A DNA stretch of 64,000 bases, from contig NZ_FNNR01000007.1 of the NCBI RefSeq assembly GCF_900106835.1, positions 248,001 through 312,000 on the forward strand, in the 5' to 3' direction. Positions 58,747-64,000 of the stretch are shown piece after piece. The translations under genes were made by a program, and so were the position numbers. The notes under the pieces were generated by a model. The model was not told the DNA's origin and ran no database searches. It saw nothing but the letters and a program-made list of their open reading frames with translations. The DNA is from Arthrobacter sp. cf158 (GTDB taxonomy: Bacteria; Actinomycetota; Actinomycetes; Actinomycetales; Micrococcaceae). Every line of letters begins with the position of its first letter. The first letter of the stretch is position 1.

Positions 58747-61052
58747 CCACGGAAACCACCAAGAAGTTCAACATCGACACCGTTGAGCACGCTGCCAAGA
58801 CCCCGGACACGGAACTCCCGTGGGCCGAGCTGGGCTTGAAGCAGAACGAATTCGACGAGATCGTCAAGGTCCTTGGCCGCCGCCCCACCGGCGCTGAGCT
58901 GGCCATGTACTCCGTCATGTGGAGCGAGCACTGCTCCTACAAGTCCTCCAAGAACCACCTCCGCCAGTTTGGCGAGAAGGTCACCGAGGAAATGAAGAAG
59001 GACATGCTGGTTGGCATCGGCGAGAACGCCGGCGTCACCAACCTGGGCGACGGCTGGGCCGTGACGTTCAAGATCGAGTCACACAACTCGCCGTCGTTCG
59101 TTGAGCCGTACCAGGGTGCCGCTACCGGCATCGGCGGCATTGTCCGCGACATCATCTCCATGGGTGCCCGCCCGGTAGCCGTGATGGACCCGTTGCGCTT
59201 CGGCGCGATCGACCACCCGGACACCGCCCGCGTCATGCACGGTGCTGTTGCCGGCATCGGTGGCTACGGAAACTGCCTCGGCCTGCCGAACATCGGTGGC
59301 GAAATGGTGTTCGACTCCGTCTACCAGGGCAACCCGCTGGTGAACGCACTGGCCGTGGGCGTCATGCGCCACGAGGACATCCGCCTGGCCAACGCCTCCG
59401 GCAAGGGCAACAAGGTTGTCCTGTTCGGTGCCCGCACGGGTGGCGACGGAATCGGCGGCGCCTCGGTGCTCGCTTCGGAGTCCTTCGATGACACCAAGCC
59501 CTCCAAGCGTCCGGCCGTCCAGGTGGGCGACCCCTTCGCTGAGAAGGTCCTCATCGAATGCTGCCTTGAGCTCTTCAAGGGCTCGCTGGTTGAAGGCATC
59601 CAGGACCTCGGCGCCGCAGGTATTTCCTGTGCCACGTCCGAGCTCGCGTCCAACGGCGACGGCGGCATGGAAGTGGAGCTGACCTCGGTCCTGCTCCGCG
59701 ACCCCACGCTGACCCCGGGCGAGATCCTCATGTCCGAGTCGCAGGAACGCATGATGGCCGTGGTCACCCCGGAGAACATCGCCGCGTTCGAAGCTGTGAT
59801 GGACAAGTGGGCCGTGGAGTACTCCTGGTTGGGTGAAGTTACCGATACCGGTCGCCTCATCATCACCTGGGAAGGCGAAGTAATCGTCGACGTCGATCCC
59901 CGCACCGTTGCGCACGACGGCCCGGTCTACGACCGTCCTTTCGCCCGGCCGGAGTGGCAGGACTCGGTGCAGGCCAACTCCTTCACCGGTTCCGTGGAGG
60001 ACGCAGGCCGTCCCTCGGCTCCCACCGAGCTGGCCGCAGCCGTCACCGAACTCGTTGCATCACCGAACATGTGCAGCAAGGCCTGGATCACCAAGCAGTA
60101 CGACCGCTACGTTGGCGGCAACACCGCGATGGCGTTCCCGGACGATGCCGGCGTGGTCCGCGTTGACGAGGAAACCGGCTTGGGCGTTGCCTTGGCTACT
60201 GACGCCAACGGCCGCTACACCTACCTCGAGCCGTACCAGGGTGCACAGCTCGCACTGGCTGAGGCCTACCGCAACGTAGCCACCTCCGGTGCTATTCCGA
60301 TGGCCGTCAGCGACTGCCTGAACTTCGGCTCCCCCGAGGACCCGGATGTCATGTGGCAGCTGGCCGAAGCCATCCGTGGTCTCTCCGACGCCTGCATGGA
60401 ACTCGGCATCCCCGTGACCGGCGGCAACGTCTCGCTCTACAACCAGACCGGCACCACGCCGATCCACCCCTCCCCTGTGGTGGCAGTTCTGGGCAAGCTC
60501 GACGACGTCGCCCGCCGCACGCCGTCGGGCTGGCGTGAGGACGGCCAGGCCATCTACCTGCTGGGCACCACCGCAGCAGAACTGGATGGTTCGGAATGGT
60601 CCAACCTCCGCGGACACCTTGGTGGCTTGCCGCCGAAGGTTGACCTCGCAGCAGAGCGCGCTTTGGGCGAGATCCTGATCAACGCTTCCCGCGACGGCAT
60701 GGTTGACGCAGCACACGACCTCTCCGAAGGTGGCCTCGCGGCTGCCTTGGTGGAGTCCTCGCTGCGCTACGGCGTGGGTGCCCGCATCGCCCTTGAGGAA
60801 CTCATGGAGCGCGACGGCGTGGACCTGTTCACGGCCCTCTTCTCCGAGACGCAGGCCCGGGCCATCGTTTCCGTGCCGCGCTCCGAGGAAGTCCGGTTCA
60901 AGGACATGTGCACCGCCCGCGGCTTTGCCCACCTCCGGATCGGCGTTGTTGACGCTGCCGGTGGAAAGCTGGAGATCAACGGCGTGGACGAGCTCTCCCT
61001 GGACGCTCTCCGCGAAGCACACGAAGCAACCCTGCCCAAGTATTTCGGCTAG
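58743..61052 (+). CDS. purL: Phosphoribosylformylglycinamidine synthase subunit PurL
   Basis: 769 residues from GTG 58743, the small PurL form (E. coli PurL has ~1295). It shows [17 protein letters not shown], the ATP-site [20 protein letters not shown] in part, [23 protein letters not shown], and C-terminal [14 protein letters not shown] and [18 protein letters not shown]. It catalyses the ATP-dependent amidation of FGAR. Works as a complex with the two preceding gene products. A hairpin terminator follows at 61066. Confidence 0.98.
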   Translation: MTTETTKKFNIDTVEHAAKTPDTELPWAELGLKQNEFDEIVKVLGRRPTGAELAMYSVMWSEHCSYKSSKNHLRQFGEKVTEEMKKDMLVGIGENAGVTNLGDGWAVTFKIESHNSPSFVEPYQGAATGIGGIVRDIISMGARPVAVMDPLRFGAIDHPDTARVMHGAVAGIGGYGNCLGLPNIGGEMVFDSVYQGNPLVNALAVGVMRHEDIRLANASGKGNKVVLFGARTGGDGIGGASVLASESFDDTKPSKRPAVQVGDPFAEKVLIECCLELFKGSLVEGIQDLGAAGISCATSELASNGDGGMEVELTSVLLRDPTLTPGEILMSESQERMMAVVTPENIAAFEAVMDKWAVEYSWLGEVTDTGRLIITWEGEVIVDVDPRTVAHDGPVYDRPFARPEWQDSVQANSFTGSVEDAGRPSAPTELAAAVTELVASPNMCSKAWITKQYDRYVGGNTAMAFPDDAGVVRVDEETGLGVALATDANGRYTYLEPYQGAQLALAEAYRNVATSGAIPMAVSDCLNFGSPEDPDVMWQLAEAIRGLSDACMELGIPVTGGNVSLYNQTGTTPIHPSPVVAVLGKLDDVARRTPSGWREDGQAIYLLGTTAAELDGSEWSNLRGHLGGLPPKVDLAAERALGEILINASRDGMVDAAHDLSEGGLAAALVESSLRYGVGARIALEELMERDGVDLFTALFSETQARAIVSVPRSEEVRFKDMCTARGFAHLRIGVVDAAGGKLEINGVDELSLDALREAHEATLPKYFG

Positions 61053-61065
61053 GAACAGCTAACGT

Positions 61066-61104
61066 CGCAAGGCCCCGGCGCTCGAAGAGTGCCGGGGCCT
61101 TGCG
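61066..61104. terminator. Bidirectional terminator after purL
   Basis: CGCAAGGCCCCGGC (61066-61079) pairs perfectly with GCCGGGGCCTTGCG (61091-61104), 14 bp, between converging purL and the GGDEF-EAL gene. Confidence 0.9.
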
Positions 61105-61119
61105 CGTTCCCGCAGGAGT

Positions 61120-62538
61120 TTACGCCGGCCAGGTCTGCTGCCGGGACAACTGCTCCGTAAAGTCAGCCTCGGGCAACGGCTTGCCGAAGTAATACCCCTG
61201 CCCGCTGGTACACCCGATGCTCCGCAGGGCTTCGGCCTGCTCGGCGGACTCGATCCCCTCCCAGATCCCTTCCAGGCCACAAGAGCGGATGACTTCCTGG
61301 ATTGCGGCCAGGAAGCTGAGCTGGGACGGGTCTTTGCCCAGGTCCTTCACGAACTGCCGGTCCACCTTCACGCGGTCCACGGGGAGTTTCCGCAGGTAGC
61401 CCATGGACGAGTAGCCGGCCCCGAAGTCGTCGATCTCCAGTCCAACGCCCAATCGGTGCAGGCTCGCCAAGGTGTAGCGGTCAAGCTCGTTGTTCTGGAT
61501 GATGGCGCTCTCGGTCAGCTCCAGCACCAGCGATTCCGGAGGAAGGCTTTCCTCCGCCAACGCTTCACTGACGTCGTCCACGAACTCCAGGCTTTGCAGG
61601 TCCGCGGCGGAGACGTTGATGCGCATGGAGAAGGTGTGCTGCGCAGTGGCCGGGTTGTCGCGCCAATGCCGCAGCTGCCGCACAGCCGTGCGCAGGACCC
61701 ATCTTCCCAATTCCGCGATGAGCCCGGTGGCTGCGGCCACCGGAATGAAGTGGTCGGGCATGATCAGCCCGTGGACGGGATGGTCCCAGCGGACCAGGGC
61801 CTCGCAGCCTTCGATTTTTCCTGTCGCAAGCTCCACGATCGGCTGGAAAAAGAGGACCAGCTGCTCAGAGCGGATGGCCTCACGGAGTTCGCCTACTATC
61901 TGCCGTTGAAGTTGCCTGGCGTGCAGCGTTGCGGGGTCGAACACTTTGAGCTTGTTCCGGCCCTCGCTTTTGGACTCATCGACGGCGAAATCGGCTTCCT
62001 GGAGCAGGTCCTCCACCGTGTGGTGCGGCTCCGCGATCCGCAGACCCATGCTGGCACCACAACGCACTGTGTTGTTTCCGAGGTCTATGTTGGGTTCCAG
62101 CGCGGCCAGGATGCGGTTCCCGACGGCGGTGGCCCGGGCTTGCGGGGTGGCGGGCAAGAGCACGGCGAACTCGTCGCCGCCCAGCCGGGTGACGACGTCG
62201 TTCTCCCGGACAGCGGACCGGATGCGCATCGCGACGGTGACCAGGACCTGGTCCGCGGCGGCGTGGCCGGCGGACTTCTTGAGCGCGTTGAACCCATCCA
62301 GGTTGAGGAGCAAAAGCGCAGGCTGCGGGGCGCCCCGGGCCGCGGCCACCTGCGCTTCCTGGAAGGCATTGACCAGCGCCGTGCGGTTACCCACGCCGGT
62401 GAGCGTGTCCGTGAGCGCTTCCCGGCGCTGTTCGTAGCGTGCTTGGTGGAGTTCCTGCATCAGGGCCTGGATGTGCCGTTCCAGCTTCCCTAGACGGGGA
62501 TCCAGATGGGCAGGACTGTCAGGGGCCGTGCTGGTCAC
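61120..62538 (-). CDS. GGDEF-EAL protein (c-di-GMP synthase/phosphodiesterase)
   Basis: 472 residues, soluble. A short coiled N-terminus (LEKRHIQALMQELHQARYE-like) leads to the GGDEF domain (about 40-200) with an intact RLGGDEFAVLL and an I-site RxxD (REND) five residues before it. The EAL domain (about 215-465) has the catalytic set: CEALVRW, NVSAADL, ELTES, EIDDFGAGYSS and KVDRQFVKDL. Both activities look possible; which one acts cannot be told. Third gene of an operon with four-base overlaps. Confidence 0.94.
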   Translation of the reverse strand: MTSTAPDSPAHLDPRLGKLERHIQALMQELHQARYEQRREALTDTLTGVGNRTALVNAFQEAQVAAARGAPQPALLLLNLDGFNALKKSAGHAAADQVLVTVAMRIRSAVRENDVVTRLGGDEFAVLLPATPQARATAVGNRILAALEPNIDLGNNTVRCGASMGLRIAEPHHTVEDLLQEADFAVDESKSEGRNKLKVFDPATLHARQLQRQIVGELREAIRSEQLVLFFQPIVELATGKIEGCEALVRWDHPVHGLIMPDHFIPVAAATGLIAELGRWVLRTAVRQLRHWRDNPATAQHTFSMRINVSAADLQSLEFVDDVSEALAEESLPPESLVLELTESAIIQNNELDRYTLASLHRLGVGLEIDDFGAGYSSMGYLRKLPVDRVKVDRQFVKDLGKDPSQLSFLAAIQEVIRSCGLEGIWEGIESAEQAEALRSIGCTSGQGYYFGKPLPEADFTEQLSRQQTWPA

Positions 62539-63038
62539 GATTCTGCCAGGCTTCGGAGCGTCGAGTCGGCTACGGCCTGCGGCTTGGAGACGGGATTGCG
62601 CCGTTCGTCCAGGAAGAGCCGGTAGGAGGCGATGTCCAGCCTGCCATCGGCCGCCACCTTGTTCCCGGCCCGGTACACGTGCGTGATCCAGGATCCTCCG
62701 AGGATCGCTTCAATCCACGCATCGCATTCGGCCAGCGGCAGGTGGACTCGGGTACCCGTGTTCCTGCGGTGGCCTGCGATGGACACCGTGATGCAGCTGC
62801 CCAGAAGTCCTTTGTCCGCGGTGAACCAGGCGAGGCCTTCCACGTCCGCCACAATGGTCAGGTTGGCGTTGCCGTCCTCCACTGACTGGACGGGGCCCAT
62901 GCGGACCGATCGACGGTCAGCATTGAGCTGTGTGGGCGTTCCGGCCTTGTAAGGAGGACTGGTGATGTTGTGCCGGAAAGCGGACAGCTCCTGCGTGTGC
63001 TGGATCTGGATCTTGGTGGTGAGTTCGTTGAAGGTCAT
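62535..63038 (-). CDS. Unrecognised protein between two c-di-GMP genes
   Basis: 167 residues, soluble, beta-rich in the middle (NLTIVADVEGLAWFTADKG, LLGSCITVSIAGHRRN, RVHLPLAECDAWIEAILGG). A RxxxR stretch (RRSVRMGP) recalls the start of a PilZ c-di-GMP-binding site, but the second motif (D/N-x-S-x-x-G) is not seen, so no PilZ call is made. It overlaps both neighbours by four bases, so it belongs to their pathway, perhaps as a partner or sensor. Confidence 0.8.
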   Translation of the reverse strand: MTFNELTTKIQIQHTQELSAFRHNITSPPYKAGTPTQLNADRRSVRMGPVQSVEDGNANLTIVADVEGLAWFTADKGLLGSCITVSIAGHRRNTGTRVHLPLAECDAWIEAILGGSWITHVYRAGNKVAADGRLDIASYRLFLDERRNPVSKPQAVADSTLRSLAES

Positions 63039-64000
63039 GATCGTGCCTCATCCGCGATAATGGCCGCCTCCAGGCGGTCCGCTCCTACAATCCGGTTTCT
63101 TCCTTGAGCCTTGGCGCTGTAAAGGGCTGCGTCCGCTACCTCGATCATGAAGGTCAAATCTGCTCCTGCCGGGATGCTGGAGGTGACTCCATAGCTGATG
63201 GTGGGGAATGCGACGCCGTCCGGCGTCGGTGTAGCTGCCATGCGGCGGCTGATTTCGGTGGCTATGCTTTCGGCACGGTCCTGTGTGGCTCCGGGCAGGA
63301 AGAGGATGAATTCCTCGCCCCCGTAACGTCCGATCAGATCTGTTGACCTGACCGAAGCGGCACAGGCCTCAGCGAACGCCCTCAGTGCCACGTCTCCTGC
63401 CCCGTGACCGTATTCGTCATTGACGGCCTTGAAATGATCGAGGTCTGCCAGCACCACGGCCGCGCCGGACCCCGTCGAGTGGAGCCGGTTGAGTTCTGTG
63501 GTGGCCAGGTCCAGGAAGGTTCCACGGTTGAGGAGGCCCGTCAGATGGTCGCGGGCCGCCCGTTCCTTGAGTCCCTTGATGAGTTGATCGCTGGTGAGGG
63601 CGGTCATGCTGAAGGACACGGTGACCAAAAGGACCATGGAGACCAGCCCGGATGGGCCGGGCCCAAAGTAGGTGCGGAAAGTTTCCCCGCCGGGGCCTTC
63701 CAGTACGTAGACCACCCAGCGGCCCAAGTAGTAGGCAGCCAGGAGGCCAGCGGCCAGTGACAGCGCCTTGTGGACCTGGGAGTGCGAGGCCTTGATCAAC
63801 CAGAGATCCTTCGCGGCAAGAGCGATGCCCGCCGTCATCATGGCCAGGTAGACCATCCCTCCGGACCAAACATTGGTGCCGGGGTTTTCCAGGATGGATG
63901 CCAAGGCCGTCACGGCGGGCCCAACGGCCAGCTGCCATGGCACCGCTTTAAGGTCGCGAAGGGAACGGGCCCCGGCCCAGACGCTGAAGGCTCCGGCCAC
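63035..64000 (-). CDS. Membrane GGDEF diguanylate cyclase, 5' end outside window
   Basis: The frame runs to the window end; at least 321 residues. About five membrane helices fill the first ~150 residues seen (WQLAVGPAVTALASILE, MMTAGIALAAKDLWL, ALSLAAGLLAAYYLGRWVVY, LVSMVLLVTVSFSMTAL). The GGDEF domain follows: DHLTGLLNRGTF, ADLDHFKAVNDEYGHGAGD, RYGGEEFILFLPG with an I-site RSTD ahead. It makes c-di-GMP from GTP and is product-inhibited by family rule. First gene visible of the operon; the true start lies beyond 64000. Confidence 0.93.
   Translation of the reverse strand: MAGAFSVWAGARSLRDLKAVPWQLAVGPAVTALASILENPGTNVWSGGMVYLAMMTAGIALAAKDLWLIKASHSQVHKALSLAAGLLAAYYLGRWVVYVLEGPGGETFRTYFGPGPSGLVSMVLLVTVSFSMTALTSDQLIKGLKERAARDHLTGLLNRGTFLDLATTELNRLHSTGSGAAVVLADLDHFKAVNDEYGHGAGDVALRAFAEACAASVRSTDLIGRYGGEEFILFLPGATQDRAESIATEISRRMAATPTPDGVAFPTISYGVTSSIPAGADLTFMIEVADAALYSAKAQGRNRIVGADRLEAAIIADEARS

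Noticed and set aside
62535..63038. PilZ domain call for the 167-residue protein
   Set aside because: Only an RxxxR stretch is present; the D/N-x-S-x-x-G motif is missing.

Overview
The window is high-GC DNA from an actinobacterium of the Arthrobacter/Paenarthrobacter type (Micrococcaceae). The call rests on the order 4.5S SRP RNA - dnaX - recR followed by aspartokinase, a DUF4193 zinc-ribbon protein, a large PutA without a DNA-binding domain, purS-purQ-purL as separate overlapping genes, and a very Ala/Pro-rich DnaX. No phage, transposase, rRNA or CRISPR array is visible. One tRNA-Ser(GGA) and one SRP RNA are present.

Layout. 0-12.4 kb holds mostly single genes: a metallophosphoesterase cut by the window edge, glutathione peroxidase, an M23 peptidase with a long Thr/Pro tail, a molybdopterin oxidoreductase, a MarR/MFS divergent pair with clear palindromic operators, an MpaB-type DUF2236 protein, and putA with a divergent LysR regulator. 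12.4-16.5 kb looks like a decayed genomic island: an excisionase-like HTH gene, a DUF1023 alpha/beta hydrolase with its lipoprotein, a small orphan gene, and the first 51 codons of an integrase beside the 3' end of tRNA-Ser. 16.8-24.8 kb is core genome (Nif3-like protein, ffs, dnaX, recR, aspartokinase). 24.8-29.3 kb is a TetR-controlled sugar-uptake and GH3 glucosidase operon. 29.4-33.5 kb carries small stress-type genes, an OhrR regulator, and two subtilisin-inhibitor-like paralogs around a conserved actinobacterial protein.

33.6-48.0 kb is the most interesting part. An MmyB-type XRE regulator lies divergent to a DHA2 exporter. About 8 kb further on are two divergent, tightly overlapping operons. 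The leftward one encodes a cupin-like protein, UDP-GlcNAc 2-epimerase, an MFS exporter, an FG-GAP beta-propeller, a Tat-exported berberine-bridge-type flavin oxidase and a membrane acyltransferase. The rightward one encodes an HSL-type esterase, an unrecognised 173-residue protein, a luciferase-like monooxygenase, a degenerate adenylate-forming protein and GalU. The same operator-like motif (TGnCAGTGmyAGG) occurs twice in the regulator/exporter promoter and twice in the divergent promoter of the two operons. This suggests one regulon making and exporting a small, probably sugar-derived, molecule. I know of no described cluster with this composition.

48-64 kb holds a secreted subtilase, a secreted GH33 sialidase, a 2-hydroxyacid dehydrogenase, Mn-catalase, a DUF1540 protein, the purSQL operon, and a c-di-GMP operon (GGDEF protein cut by the window end, unknown protein, GGDEF-EAL protein).

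All calls come from reading the sequence; no database search was run. Start codons were moved from the longest open frame wherever a ribosome-binding site or a family start argued for it.
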